Assembly (NCBI GenBank): GCA_029938115.1
Contig: JAPYOP010000015.1
Coordinates: 1-64,000 of the forward strand
Direction of reading: 5' to 3'
DNA from: Colwellia sp.
GTDB taxonomy: Bacteria > Pseudomonadota > Gammaproteobacteria > Enterobacterales > Alteromonadaceae
DNA length: 64,000 nucleotides
Shown: piece after piece, positions 27,254-36,675 of the stretch
How the letters are laid out: each line of letters starts with the position of its first letter
Position numbering within the stretch: the stretch's first letter is position 1
Program-made: the position numbers and the translations under genes
The notes under the pieces: model-generated
Seen by the model: the letters and a program-made list of their open reading frames with translations, nothing else
Databases searched by the model: none
Told to the model about the DNA's origin: nothing

Positions 27254-27751
27254 TTACCTAGTAATATCAACCATTAAATCATCAGCAATATGTTCTAATG
27301 CGTCTATCAATTCATCTACATTTGTTTCATTCATGGCAATTTGCACTTTAGCATTAAACATCAATTGACCTGTATGGGCTGCGCTGCTTTGTGAACTAAC
27401 AAGTTTAATTAAGTTGCCGCCTTGGTGATGAATCACAGATGATATTTCTTGTACAATGCCAACTCGATCATTGGCTGTTAATTCTAAAACTAAGTTAGTA
27501 CTTACTTTGTCAGAAACTGCTTTGGCTACTTCTATTTGACAGGTCAAGCCATCTATATTTTCAAGTGCTGAAACTAATGCGTTAGTGTTACTTTCATCAA
27601 CCGATACTTCTATTACCCCAGCAAAGAATCCAGATAAATGGTGTAAGCTACTTACCTGCCAGTTTCCTTGGTGTTCATTAATAATTTTAGATAAAGTGTC
27701 AACGATGCCGGTTTGATCTGCACCTATACATGAAATGACAATATGATTCAT
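27254..27751 (-). CDS. gcvR: GcvR-like double-ACT regulator
   Basis: 165 residues with two ACT domains: HIVISCIGADQTGIVDTLSKIINEHQGNW at the N-terminus and LVLELTANDRVGIVQEISSVIHHQGGN near 88-114. In E. coli GcvR binds GcvA and blocks activation of the glycine-cleavage operon when glycine is scarce. Length and architecture fit GcvR, although the family contains other ACT-only proteins. A GGAGG site precedes the ATG. It is convergent with phoR and upstream of nothing obviously glycine-related. Confidence 0.8.
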   Translation of the reverse strand: MNHIVISCIGADQTGIVDTLSKIINEHQGNWQVSSLHHLSGFFAGVIEVSVDESNTNALVSALENIDGLTCQIEVAKAVSDKVSTNLVLELTANDRVGIVQEISSVIHHQGGNLIKLVSSQSSAAHTGQLMFNAKVQIAMNETNVDELIDALEHIADDLMVDITR

Positions 27752-27808
27752 AGGAGGTCCTTAAATGAGGTGTTCTTGAGAATAAAAAGTTTAATGGGTA
27801 GTTTTAGT

Positions 27809-28174
27809 TTAACTAGTGCGAGAAAGTTGGCTAAGCTCTTTGTCTAACTGTTCTTTGTTGCCTAAGTTAAGCTCTACTAAACGACGTAAATGGGTAACAC
27901 TGTCTATATCAATAGCATTACATTGCAACCCTGTTTCATCGTCTTGTTCGTGAACAACGGCAATGTGCATTGATACTTCAGATTCATTGTCGGATAAAAA
28001 AAAGCTTAACGTGCCAAACTTGCCCTTTAACGAATGTTCAGACTCTACTGCTGTGACTAAAGCACCATTAAGAGAAATATCGTGAATAGATACAGGGTAA
28101 GCATTATCTTCAACATTTAAAACCGCTTTAATTGAAAATAATATACGAGTAAATTGTCGTCTGTTTTCTATCAA
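27809..28174 (-). CDS. PilZ-domain protein
   Basis: 121 residues consisting of one PilZ domain. The c-di-GMP binding residues are visible: RRQFTR at 5-10 (RxxxR) and DISLNGALV near 32-40 (D/NxSxxG). The chain ends in a polar helix. Such stand-alone PilZ proteins bind c-di-GMP and alter motility, adhesion or polysaccharide systems through protein contacts; the target is not indicated here. It lies between gcvR and ettA on the same strand. Confidence 0.88.
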   Translation of the reverse strand: MIENRRQFTRILFSIKAVLNVEDNAYPVSIHDISLNGALVTAVESEHSLKGKFGTLSFFLSDNESEVSMHIAVVHEQDDETGLQCNAIDIDSVTHLRRLVELNLGNKEQLDKELSQLSRTS

Positions 28175-28248
28175 AATATGGCCATTGAGGTTGTTTACTA
28201 TTAAAACATACTCTTAGCATAGACTGGTTTGTAATTAATTGGTATAGC

Positions 28249-28285
28249 AAAAGGCCGTTAAAAATTAATATTTCAACGGCCTTTT
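28249..28285 (-). terminator. Terminator of ettA
   Basis: AAAAGGCCGTT and AACGGCCTTTT form an 11-bp stem with a 15-base loop. T runs follow on both strands, close behind the ettA stop. Confidence 0.85.
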
Positions 28286-28301
28286 AGTTTTATATAACAG
28301 A

Positions 28302-29987
28302 CTAAGTTTTACCAATTTTTTTATACTTAATACGATGGGGTTCAATAGCTGCAGCACCTAAGGTTTTCTTCAGCCATGCTTCATAATCAGTAAAGTTACC
28401 TTCATAGAAGTTTATCTGTCCCTCATCACGGTAATCTAAGATGTGAGTGGCAATTCTGTCAAGGAACCAGCGATCATGAGAAATAACCATGGCACAACCA
28501 GGAAACTCTAATAAAGCTTCTTCTAAAGCTCGCAGTGTTTCTATATCTAAATCATTGGTTGGCTCATCTAGTAATAAAACATTACCACCCGTTTGTACTA
28601 ATTTTGCTAAATGTACGCGATTTCGTTCACCACCCGATAATTGACCAATAACTTTTTGCTGATCATTACCTTTAAAATTAAAGCGGCTTACATAGGCACG
28701 GCTAGGAATTTCATAGCTGCCAATTTGTAAAATATCATGACCTTGTGATATTTCTTGATAAACTGTTTTGCTGTTATCCATGTCATCACGAAATTGGTCG
28801 ACACTGGCCAATTTTACTGTGTTGCCTATAATAATCTCGCCTGAATCAGGTTGCTCGGCGCCCGACATCATTTTAAATAAGGTTGACTTACCTGCGCCGT
28901 TAGCACCAATAATGCCAACAATTGCGCCTTTAGGTACGCTAAAACTTAAATCATCAATTAATACTCTATCGCCAAATGACTTAGTAAGGTTATTAACATC
29001 TAATACTTTGTCACCTAAACGAGGCCCAGGTGGAATGTATAGTTCGTTAGTTTCATTACGTTTTTGATGTTCTTGAGAGTTAAGCTCTTCAAAGCGTGCC
29101 AGACGGGCTTTGCTTTTTGACTGCCGAGCTTTAGGATTTGAACGAACCCATTCAAGCTCTTGTTTAATCGTTTTTTGTAAAGCCGATTCACTTTTACTTT
29201 CTTGCTCTAAGCGGGCATCTTTTTGTTCTAACCACGAAGAGTAATTACCTTCCCACGGAATGCCGTAACCTCGGTCAAGCTCTAAAATCCAACCAGCAAC
29301 ATTATCTAAGAAATACCTATCATGAGTAATAGCAACAACAGTACCTGGATAGTCGTGTAAGAAGCGCTCTAACCAAGCAACAGACTCAGCATCTAAATGG
29401 TTGGTTGGCTCATCAAGTAACAACATGTCGGGCTTTTGTAATAATAAACGACAAAGGGCAACACGACGACGCTCACCACCACTTAATATAGCAATTTTTT
29501 GATCCCATGGCGGTAAACGTAAAGCGTCAGCTGCACGTTCAAGCACGTTATCAATGTTATGGCCATCTTGGCTATTAATAATATCTTCTAGCTCGCCTTG
29601 CTCTTTTGCTAGTGCGTCAAAATCAGCATCTTCAGCTGCATATTCGTTATACACTTCATCAAGACGTTTTAAAGCATTTTTAACTTCACTAACGGCTTGT
29701 TCAACAATTTCACGGACAGTTTTATCTTCATCAAGTACAGGCTCTTGCGGTAGATAGCCAATGTTAGTACCACTTAATGCTTTGGCTTCCCCTTCAAACT
29801 CAGTATCTACTCCAGCCATAATGCGCAAGAGTGTTGATTTACCTGAACCATTGAGCCCGAGAACACCAATTTTAGCGCCAGGGAAAAATGACAATGAAAT
29901 ATCTTTTAAAATGGTACGTTTGGGCGCGACAATTTTTGAAACGCGATTCATCGACATGATGAATTTGTCTGGAAGTGGCTGAGCCAT
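28302..29987 (-). CDS. ettA: Energy-dependent translational throttle protein EttA (ABC-F)
   Basis: 561 residues, cytoplasmic ABC-F ATPase that binds the ribosomal E site and gates the first peptide bonds according to ATP/ADP ratio. Two ATPase cassettes: Walker A GLNGSGKSTLL near 44 and GANGAGKSTLF near 355; signatures LSGGERRRVAL and LSGGERNRVHL; Walker B LLLDEPTNHLDAES and LLLDEPTNDLDIET. The arm segment after the first nucleotide motif and the linker EGNYSSWLEQKDARLEQE are typical of EttA rather than Uup or YheS. It carries its own terminator and no membrane domain. Confidence 0.96.
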   Translation of the reverse strand: MAQPLPDKFIMSMNRVSKIVAPKRTILKDISLSFFPGAKIGVLGLNGSGKSTLLRIMAGVDTEFEGEAKALSGTNIGYLPQEPVLDEDKTVREIVEQAVSEVKNALKRLDEVYNEYAAEDADFDALAKEQGELEDIINSQDGHNIDNVLERAADALRLPPWDQKIAILSGGERRRVALCRLLLQKPDMLLLDEPTNHLDAESVAWLERFLHDYPGTVVAITHDRYFLDNVAGWILELDRGYGIPWEGNYSSWLEQKDARLEQESKSESALQKTIKQELEWVRSNPKARQSKSKARLARFEELNSQEHQKRNETNELYIPPGPRLGDKVLDVNNLTKSFGDRVLIDDLSFSVPKGAIVGIIGANGAGKSTLFKMMSGAEQPDSGEIIIGNTVKLASVDQFRDDMDNSKTVYQEISQGHDILQIGSYEIPSRAYVSRFNFKGNDQQKVIGQLSGGERNRVHLAKLVQTGGNVLLLDEPTNDLDIETLRALEEALLEFPGCAMVISHDRWFLDRIATHILDYRDEGQINFYEGNFTDYEAWLKKTLGAAAIEPHRIKYKKIGKT

Positions 29988-30228
29988 GTAAAGCCTTTTT
30001 ATTTAAGGAGAATTATATACTGTTATTGTAGGGGGGATAATGCTGAACAGTCAATGGATGAGGTCAGTTTACTTACTCGAATAGAAAATATATCTAAAAG
30101 TCTTTATTACTCTAGTTTTGATTGAGCGTTGTTAACCATATCACTTATTAGTGAGAGCTCTCATCGTTGAGCTACTCGCTATATAGAATCAGCCACGAAT
30201 CAATTGTTGGTCTAATGCACGTATTACT

Positions 30229-31134
30229 TTACTCCATCGCAGACTCTTCCTTTAACCAAGCAAGGAAAATATCTAGTCGAGCTTTTTTTGCCGAATTTGG
30301 ATCATAAACATAGTACCTTTTGAAGGATACAGGGTGTTTAATATCAAATGGAATGACTAACTGCCCAGTATCCACATATTGAGAAAATAGTGCTTGTGAC
30401 GCCAAAGTAAAACCATGACCACTTAATACCGCACTTAAGGCCATATCACCACTACTTACTTGAGTCCATTTGATATGCTTTTGATAATTGTCAATGCCCG
30501 CTTGCTTAAACCAGGTAGGCCAGTTAATCGTGCCTTCATGCTCTAAACTAACCAACCAACACTTTAAAATATCTTGTGGCTTTTGAAAACTCATTTCCTT
30601 AGCTAGTTGTGGCGAGCAGGCAGGGTATACGTGATCTTCTCCAACAAACTCGTAGACCATCTCATCGCATATTTCACTGTCTAATGTTGTTCTAAAGCGG
30701 ATGGCAAGATCAATATGTCCTTGACGAAGATCTTCTATGCCATTAGAAGAAAGCACTCGGATCTTAATGTCAGGATGTTTAACCGAAAACCGATACAACC
30801 TTGGCATTAACCATAATGAAGTAAATGCCTGAGTAGAGGTAATCGTTAAACTGCCTGCAATGTCTTCAGTTTGAATACTATTAAAACTTTTTAATAGTAT
30901 ATCAAACGCTTGATGTGTTGCCTGATACAGTTTTTCACCACTGTGGGTTAATTGCATTTTTCTACCACTTCGATAGAACAGTCGAGTTCCTAATGAGGTT
31001 TCCAATTGTCGCATTTGTTGACTAACCGCGGCTTGGGTTACAAATAACTCTCCAGCCGCCTTGCTGTAACTTTGATGGCGAGCGGCACTTTCAAAGCTTC
31101 GTAAGTTGTTCAAGTGCTTTAATCTTTTGTCCAT
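30229..31134 (-). CDS. LysR-family regulator (GcvA-like)
   Basis: 301 residues. N-terminal winged HTH at about 6-65: LRSFESAARHQSYSKAAGELFVTQAAVSQQMRQLE, which matches the GcvA/AmpR-like branch. The effector domain includes GSLTITSTQAFTSLWLMPRL and ends in a normal C-terminus. A 15-bp palindromic T-N11-A site lies 41 bases upstream, and a 53-codon ORF with a strong ribosome site is divergent. It probably regulates itself and that small ORF (inference); the effector is unknown. Confidence 0.88.
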   Translation of the reverse strand: MDKRLKHLNNLRSFESAARHQSYSKAAGELFVTQAAVSQQMRQLETSLGTRLFYRSGRKMQLTHSGEKLYQATHQAFDILLKSFNSIQTEDIAGSLTITSTQAFTSLWLMPRLYRFSVKHPDIKIRVLSSNGIEDLRQGHIDLAIRFRTTLDSEICDEMVYEFVGEDHVYPACSPQLAKEMSFQKPQDILKCWLVSLEHEGTINWPTWFKQAGIDNYQKHIKWTQVSSGDMALSAVLSGHGFTLASQALFSQYVDTGQLVIPFDIKHPVSFKRYYVYDPNSAKKARLDIFLAWLKEESAME

Positions 31135-31174
31135 ATATCACCTCGTTATTCCTAATCTTGGTAGTAAAGTATGC

Positions 31175-31189
31175 ATAAGTTGTACTTAT
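31175..31189. promoter_or_regulatory. LysR-type operator between regulator and small ORF
   Basis: ATAAGT-TGT-ACTTAT is a perfect 15-bp palindrome with T-N11-A spacing, located in the intergenic region of the divergent LysR gene. Confidence 0.5.
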
Positions 31190-31269
31190 AGTAACAGTTA
31201 ATTATCATTGCTGGTTCAAAAAGTAAATTCAATGCAGAATACTCCTATCAACCAAAGGAGAACAAACTA

Positions 31270-31431
31270 ATGAACTCAATAAACACTATACAAATACAGA
31301 ATACTACAGATTCAAAGTCAGCTTACTCAAAAGTGAATACATCAAAAAATTGTTTCTCTTGCGCTATTGAAAAACTTTTGAGCAACACTTCAAATAAGCT
31401 AGGGTTATCTATGGCAATATACCATAAGTAA
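31270..31431 (+). CDS. Small ORF divergent from the LysR regulator (53 residues)
   Basis: ATG at 31270 with AAGGAG nine bases upstream, stop at 31429-31431. The product is hydrophilic, rich in N, S and T, has two cysteines three residues apart (NCFSCAIEKLL near 35-45) and ends LGLSMAIYHK. No family is recognised. The strong ribosome site and the LysR-type palindrome upstream favour a real gene; the 200 bases that follow hold no other ORF. Confidence 0.5.
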   Translation: MNSINTIQIQNTTDSKSAYSKVNTSKNCFSCAIEKLLSNTSNKLGLSMAIYHK

Positions 31432-31632
31432 TTTATTTTAATCTGACTGGGTCTAATTCCTTGCCGCTTGCGGGGTAATGCTTTTTGACCTTAACTAATT
31501 ACGACCCCTCTTCGTATAGCGATTTTTAGCCTGAGTGATAAACTTTGGCGCGGGGTAATTCATTCCCTTAATCCTAAATTTTACTCCAATAAGAAATGGT
31601 GAAATTTAGGTAAGCACATCAGAAGTAACCAC

Positions 31633-33150
31633 ATGCTTAGAAGTTATCATTTTTGTTTTATATTAACATTTTCTATTTTGTTACTGCCATTTCAGCTCAG
31701 TGCCAAGGTCAGTGACCTTGCCGATCAAGCCGCGCAGTATGCCGAAAACACCTACCAAGAGCAGATGCTTGATAGCCTTGAGCAATTGGTAAAATTCAAC
31801 ACGGTCGCTATTGAAGGCTTACCGTCAACTGACAATCCTGTTCATCAGGCATTTAAAAAAGAATTGTCTGCGCAAGCCAAGCAATTAGGCTTGGATTATA
31901 TCGACCATGGCTACATTGTTATCATTGGTTTAGGTGATAGCAAAGAGCGCCTTGGTATGATCACCCATGGAGATATTCAACCAGCTATGCCAACTAAGTG
32001 GGCAAAATCACCATTTGAGCTTGATGTTATATCTGAGCCAGGCAAGTTGATTGGCAGAGGCACTGAAGATGACAAAGGGCCTATAGTTAATGCCCTTTAT
32101 GCAATGAAATCCATTAAAGATTTAAATATAAAGCTCAATAAGCGCATTGAATTATATGTCTATATGGCTGAAGAGTCTGATTGGCAGCCATTACGTGAAC
32201 ACATCAAACAATATTCCTTGCCTCAGGTAAATATCACCCTTGATTCAGAATACCCAGTGGTTACCGCTGAGAAAGGTTATGGCACGATAAGCATGATCTT
32301 TCCAATTAAAAAAATCACCTCTGAGAAACGCTATTTAAGTCAATTTAGCGGTGGTTTTTTTGGTAGTCAAATTCCAGAGGATGCTCAAGCAACAATAGAA
32401 AATGCCAGCACTCATTTATTAGCTAGATTGAAACAAATCGCCAAATCACATACCGGTGTTCATTATGATTATCAGTGGCAAGGTAAAGCGTTAACTATTA
32501 GCGCGCTGGGAAGAGCAGCACACTCATCTAAACCAGAAAATGGCGTAAACGCGATTACCCATCTAGCAGAGCTATTGTCCTTTGTCCGTTGGCCTAACAA
32601 CACGAGTGGCGCTTTAGTTAATTTTTTAAATGACCATTTAGGCACCGACCTGTACGGCGAAAAATTTGGCGATATTGCTTACAGTGACGATTTTATGGGC
32701 CCTATGTCGGTACAACCCACGGTTCTAAAGCAACTAGAAAATGGTATAGAACTTAATATCAACCTGCGTAGACCACGAGGAAAAACAACTCAACAATTGG
32801 AAATCGAGATTGATGCAACACTTAAGCTGTGGCAACAAGCTAATCTGGTTACTTTGGCTGCAATTAAAACTGATATTAATGAACCCTTTGTGCAAACTAA
32901 TGCGCCACAAATTGATACCTTGCTCGATGTTTTTTCGTTTTATAGTGGCATAACAGAGGTTAAACCAATATCTATTGGTGGTGGAACTAATTCAAGATTA
33001 TTCCCCAAGGCCGTTAGTTTCGGACCATCAATACCGGGTAAAGAATACACAGGGCATTCAGAGCATGAATTTATTACTATGGAGCAATTTATGTTAAACC
33101 TTAAAATGTATACGGCCGTATTAGTTGAGCTAGGAAATAAATCAAGTTGA
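31633..33150 (+). CDS. Exported M20-family dipeptidase
   Basis: 505 residues. A signal peptide (FILTFSILLLPFQLSAKV) precedes an M20 metallopeptidase of the PepV/Sapep type. Likely metal ligands and catalytic residues: THGDIQPA near 112-119 (HxD), GRGTEDDKGPI near 137-147, MAEESDWQPL near 176 (EE), ITLDSEYPVVTAEKG near 200 and SEHEFITMEQ near 475. The dimerisation-type domain is inserted between. It probably trims dipeptides in the periplasm to amino acids. HGD in place of the commoner HAD/HxDVVP is a small variation. It is convergent with the hybrid kinase gene. Confidence 0.85.
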   Translation: MLRSYHFCFILTFSILLLPFQLSAKVSDLADQAAQYAENTYQEQMLDSLEQLVKFNTVAIEGLPSTDNPVHQAFKKELSAQAKQLGLDYIDHGYIVIIGLGDSKERLGMITHGDIQPAMPTKWAKSPFELDVISEPGKLIGRGTEDDKGPIVNALYAMKSIKDLNIKLNKRIELYVYMAEESDWQPLREHIKQYSLPQVNITLDSEYPVVTAEKGYGTISMIFPIKKITSEKRYLSQFSGGFFGSQIPEDAQATIENASTHLLARLKQIAKSHTGVHYDYQWQGKALTISALGRAAHSSKPENGVNAITHLAELLSFVRWPNNTSGALVNFLNDHLGTDLYGEKFGDIAYSDDFMGPMSVQPTVLKQLENGIELNINLRRPRGKTTQQLEIEIDATLKLWQQANLVTLAAIKTDINEPFVQTNAPQIDTLLDVFSFYSGITEVKPISIGGGTNSRLFPKAVSFGPSIPGKEYTGHSEHEFITMEQFMLNLKMYTAVLVELGNKSS

Positions 33151-33285
33151 TGTTTTATTGCCCAATTTCAACACTAGGTTTGCCCTTAAAACAATCTAAC
33201 AAGTGTATTTTCCGTAAAATCTATCACGGTTTGTGCCCCTTTGTGCAATAAAAGTATGAAGTTTATGTCAGCAATATAATCTGAA

Positions 33286-33309
33286 CGTTGCTGATGTATA
33301 TCAGCAACG
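33286..33309. repeat. 10-bp hairpin between convergent genes
   Basis: CGTTGCTGAT (33286-33295) and ATCAGCAACG (33300-33309) form a perfect stem with a four-base loop. No T run follows on either strand. It lies between convergent genes and may help end both transcripts. Confidence 0.45.
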
Positions 33310-33391
33310 ACTCATGTCAACTATGCGTATTTAGCCGCTTATATTCTATGTTTAAGTTTGTAGTTGAAATTATAATAGCTTGTTAGTGTTA

Positions 33392-36300
33392 TTAATCAGG
33401 CGCGGAATTTTGTTGTGTAATATTTTGTTGATATTGTTTTGGTGTGCAATTAAAGCTTTCTTTAAAGCAACGGCCAAAGTAAGTTTGTGATGAAAATCCT
33501 ACGTCTAAAGCAATACGTCCAATTTGTGAGCCGCTCATCAGGAGTTCTTGTGCTTTTTTCAAACGAAATTCTTTAATAAAGTTATTGGGCGTTGTGCCTA
33601 ATATAACTTTAATTTTTCGCTGTAATTGTCTTTCACTCATGGCGAGTTCTTTGGCTAGTAATGAAATGTCGAGCTCTGGTTCGGTGTAATGCTTGGCGAT
33701 TAATGCTTCAAGTTTATATAAAAACTTATCATCTAGGCTGGTTTGCTCCGTAGTCTCTTGTGTTAGTTTTGCTACATTTTTCTGGCTAGTCGTTTTTCGT
33801 TCTGCTTTTTGTTCATCAGCAAACTTTTGTAAATAGCGCTTTTGTAACTGTTGCCTATTAGCAATTAAGCTTTGAATTCTCGTTAATAGTTCATGTTGGT
33901 TGAAAGGTTTACTTAAGTATTCGTCGGCATTTAGGTTGAGACCTTGTAGTCGGCTTTCAAGATCAGATCTTGCGGTTAGTAAAATCACCGGAATATGAGA
34001 GGTTATTTCGTCTTGTTTTAACTGTGTTAATACTTCAAAACCATCAATGCCCGTTAACATTAAATCACAAACAATGAGATCGGGAATGTATTCTTGGGCT
34101 AATTGCAGACCAAGCTCACCACTACCCGCAAGAAGGCAATGATGTTGTTGTTCTATTACTTGTTTTATATGACTTTGCATGTCGAGATTATCTTCAATAA
34201 CTAAAACTACTTGCTGTGAATGGCCGGCTTGATTACTTGTTGCCGAACGTTGCTCTGTTAGTAAAGATGCCACTTCATTTTCTGAGACACTTATTGATAC
34301 TTCAGTCTCAATATCATTGGCCAATGCTAATGGCATTGACAGGCTAAACTTACTGCCATGGCCTTGTTCACTAACTAAGTTTATGCGCCAACCGTGCGCT
34401 TTAACAAGTTCGTTAACCAATGACAAACCAATACCTACACCAAAAGTGGCTTGATTTTTCACATCGTCAGCTCGTTGAAAACGCTCAAATATTTTATCTT
34501 GAGAGTCTTTATTGATACCTATGCCTGAATCAATAATATCTAAAATGATGGTGTCTTGTTCAAGATAAGCATTCACTTGAACAGAACCACCTTTTGGGGT
34601 GTATTTTATTGCATTGGCAAGTAGGTTAAATATAATTTTTTCAAAGGCTTGGCCATCACAATCTAACCATAAATCATCAGGGATATTGCTGCTAAAAGTT
34701 AAGTTACTTTGTGATGCTAAGCGAGAAAATGAATCTACAGGCATCATCATTAGGGTTTTTAATCGGTAAGTATTTAGCGATAGTTCTGGGTTATCGCTTA
34801 AGCGTGAAAGCTCTAGCAGTTGTTCAACCATACGCACTAAACGCAAACCATTTCGCTTGGCGGTTGTTAATTCTTCATTTTCTGTCTCGTTTGAAGTTTT
34901 GGCGATATACCTGTCGATGATGCCGTTAATAATGGTTAGTGGCGTTCTAAATTCATGAGAAATATTAGCAATAAATTTATCTTTTAATTCTAATGTTTGC
35001 TTTTCAGCATGTTTTCTTGCCGACAAATTAATGAAAGTAATAACAATAAGTGGCTGATTAGCACGTTCAGCCCATTGTAATTCTGCCTGTGCAGGAAATT
35101 CAGTACCGTCAGAACGAAGTGATACACACTCTACCGATATGCCTAAATCTTTACGCTGTAGTGAATAAACATTACTTTGATAGTCAAAAAAGAAGTGCAT
35201 CTCGTCTTTATTTGCAAAAAGGCTACTAACAGATACTCCTTTTAATTCTTGCTCAAGACTTTGAAACATCTGCACGGCTGCTGGGTTGGCAGATAATATT
35301 TCACCAGTGACAGACGTCGTTAATATGGCATTATTTGAGGCACTAACTATTGCTTTATCTTCACTGTTAATTAACGCTTCGGTTAATTCACTATTTAGGC
35401 TACTAAGCTGTTGATGTTGATTTTGTTCTGACAGTAGGCTTTGTTTGAGTTTATTCGTTTGACTACGACGGGTGAATGCAATGCTTGATAATAATATTGA
35501 GCCAACAAATAGCCAAAAGAGAATAATAATAGATTGTAGATTTGAATTAACCGTATAAAACAGTTTTTGTTCATAGCCATATAAATGCAGTGCAGTGGGT
35601 ATAAGCATAAGCAACAATATGTATAACTCAGGGCTATTTCCTTTTTCTATCGATGTAGGCAACTTAGTCGCTTTTAAAGTAATGTTTGCCGTGAGTATGA
35701 GTAAAAAGTAAGGCAACAAAGGAATAAGCTGAGCAAAGTAGCTGTTGGTGCTAATTAGTGTGGCATCATTATGAGTAAAAGCACTTATATTATCTATCAA
35801 TAAAAAACCAGCGCTCCAAGCAAGCAGTGCGAAAGTGTAACGCCAGAAATTATCTTTACAATTAATTAAGCACAATATTAACCTAGCAATAATCAATGAA
35901 TTCATTAACAGATGAAACAACAAAGAAGGTTTGGTTGTTTGGTATATTTGTCCTGAAAACTCAGCAGGTAAAAGAATAAAGTAACAAAAACAAATCAGGG
36001 TGAAAAATATGGCGGGCACTCGACCACTAATATATTTATTAAGTGGTGCATCACTTAAATGAGGATTGGTTTCTATTGCCAATAAAATAAAGAAATAAAT
36101 AAAGAGTGAAGCAAAATCTTGATATAACTGCTGACTGATATTTGCAGGTATACCGTTTAATAACTTGCTAGTTATGGCCGCTAATATTGCTAAAAGCAGA
36201 TATTGCCAAAATAATTTAAATGAGCGAGAAGTGTGCTTTTTATAACAAAAAAATAAAATAATACTAGCGATAATTTGTAAAGAGGATAAGGCGAAATTTG

Positions 36301-36406
36301 ACGCATTTTCAGGGGGAATTGATAGCCAGTTAGCAATGAAGTGATAAGGAAAAAAGGTAACTAAGCCAGCTAATGTTACTATTAATTGTCTAACAGGTAT
36401 TTGCAA
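33392..36406 (-). CDS. Hybrid two-component protein: membrane kinase, receiver and AraC domain
   Basis: 1004 residues in one chain. Roughly eight membrane helices (1-315), a PAS domain (about 345-465, NNAILTTSVTGEILSANPAA), a dimerisation helix with KFIANISHEFRTPLTII near 480, an ATPase domain (FEKIIFNLLANAIKYTP, DSGIGI, GVGIGLSLV), a receiver (VVLVIEDNLDM, IVCDLMLTGIDGFE, LLTARSD, SKPFNQHE) and a C-terminal AraC pair of HTHs (ISLLAKELAMSERQLQRKIK, IGRIALDVGFSSQTYFGRCFKES). Such proteins sense a signal at the membrane and bind DNA themselves. Unlike the classic gut HTCS sensors it has no periplasmic propeller domain but a polytopic one. No target gene is obvious nearby. Confidence 0.92.
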   Translation of the reverse strand: MQIPVRQLIVTLAGLVTFFPYHFIANWLSIPPENASNFALSSLQIIASIILFFCYKKHTSRSFKLFWQYLLLAILAAITSKLLNGIPANISQQLYQDFASLFIYFFILLAIETNPHLSDAPLNKYISGRVPAIFFTLICFCYFILLPAEFSGQIYQTTKPSLLFHLLMNSLIIARLILCLINCKDNFWRYTFALLAWSAGFLLIDNISAFTHNDATLISTNSYFAQLIPLLPYFLLILTANITLKATKLPTSIEKGNSPELYILLLMLIPTALHLYGYEQKLFYTVNSNLQSIIILFWLFVGSILLSSIAFTRRSQTNKLKQSLLSEQNQHQQLSSLNSELTEALINSEDKAIVSASNNAILTTSVTGEILSANPAAVQMFQSLEQELKGVSVSSLFANKDEMHFFFDYQSNVYSLQRKDLGISVECVSLRSDGTEFPAQAELQWAERANQPLIVITFINLSARKHAEKQTLELKDKFIANISHEFRTPLTIINGIIDRYIAKTSNETENEELTTAKRNGLRLVRMVEQLLELSRLSDNPELSLNTYRLKTLMMMPVDSFSRLASQSNLTFSSNIPDDLWLDCDGQAFEKIIFNLLANAIKYTPKGGSVQVNAYLEQDTIILDIIDSGIGINKDSQDKIFERFQRADDVKNQATFGVGIGLSLVNELVKAHGWRINLVSEQGHGSKFSLSMPLALANDIETEVSISVSENEVASLLTEQRSATSNQAGHSQQVVLVIEDNLDMQSHIKQVIEQQHHCLLAGSGELGLQLAQEYIPDLIVCDLMLTGIDGFEVLTQLKQDEITSHIPVILLTARSDLESRLQGLNLNADEYLSKPFNQHELLTRIQSLIANRQQLQKRYLQKFADEQKAERKTTSQKNVAKLTQETTEQTSLDDKFLYKLEALIAKHYTEPELDISLLAKELAMSERQLQRKIKVILGTTPNNFIKEFRLKKAQELLMSGSQIGRIALDVGFSSQTYFGRCFKESFNCTPKQYQQNITQQNSAPD

Positions 36407-36675
36407 TTGTTATTCCTACTTGCTGTGCATTTTTATTATAAATCGTAAGTTACCCTGTCCTTTTATATAACACTTTAAGGTACCTAATGTAATTTATATT
36501 AACATTTTACTAACATCAAGCGGCTAAGCATATATAAGACATTACTAAAGTATGGGGTTGTTGGTGTATTTGTAGCCTTTTTAATACAGAATAAATTTAG
36601 TTCTTGATGAAAATAAGAAGCCTACAAGCTTGATTATAAACTGTTAAATAACTTGAAAGGCACTTTATCTAATCA

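Noticed and set aside
28231-28247. A third copy of the dispersed repeat (ATTAATTGGTATA)
   Set aside because: Only about 12 bases resemble the repeat end and no internal part is present.
31440-31632. GCGGGGTAAT repeated twice upstream of the M20 peptidase gene
   Set aside because: Two short matches without symmetry, regular spacing or further copies in the window are not enough to call a repeat or operator.
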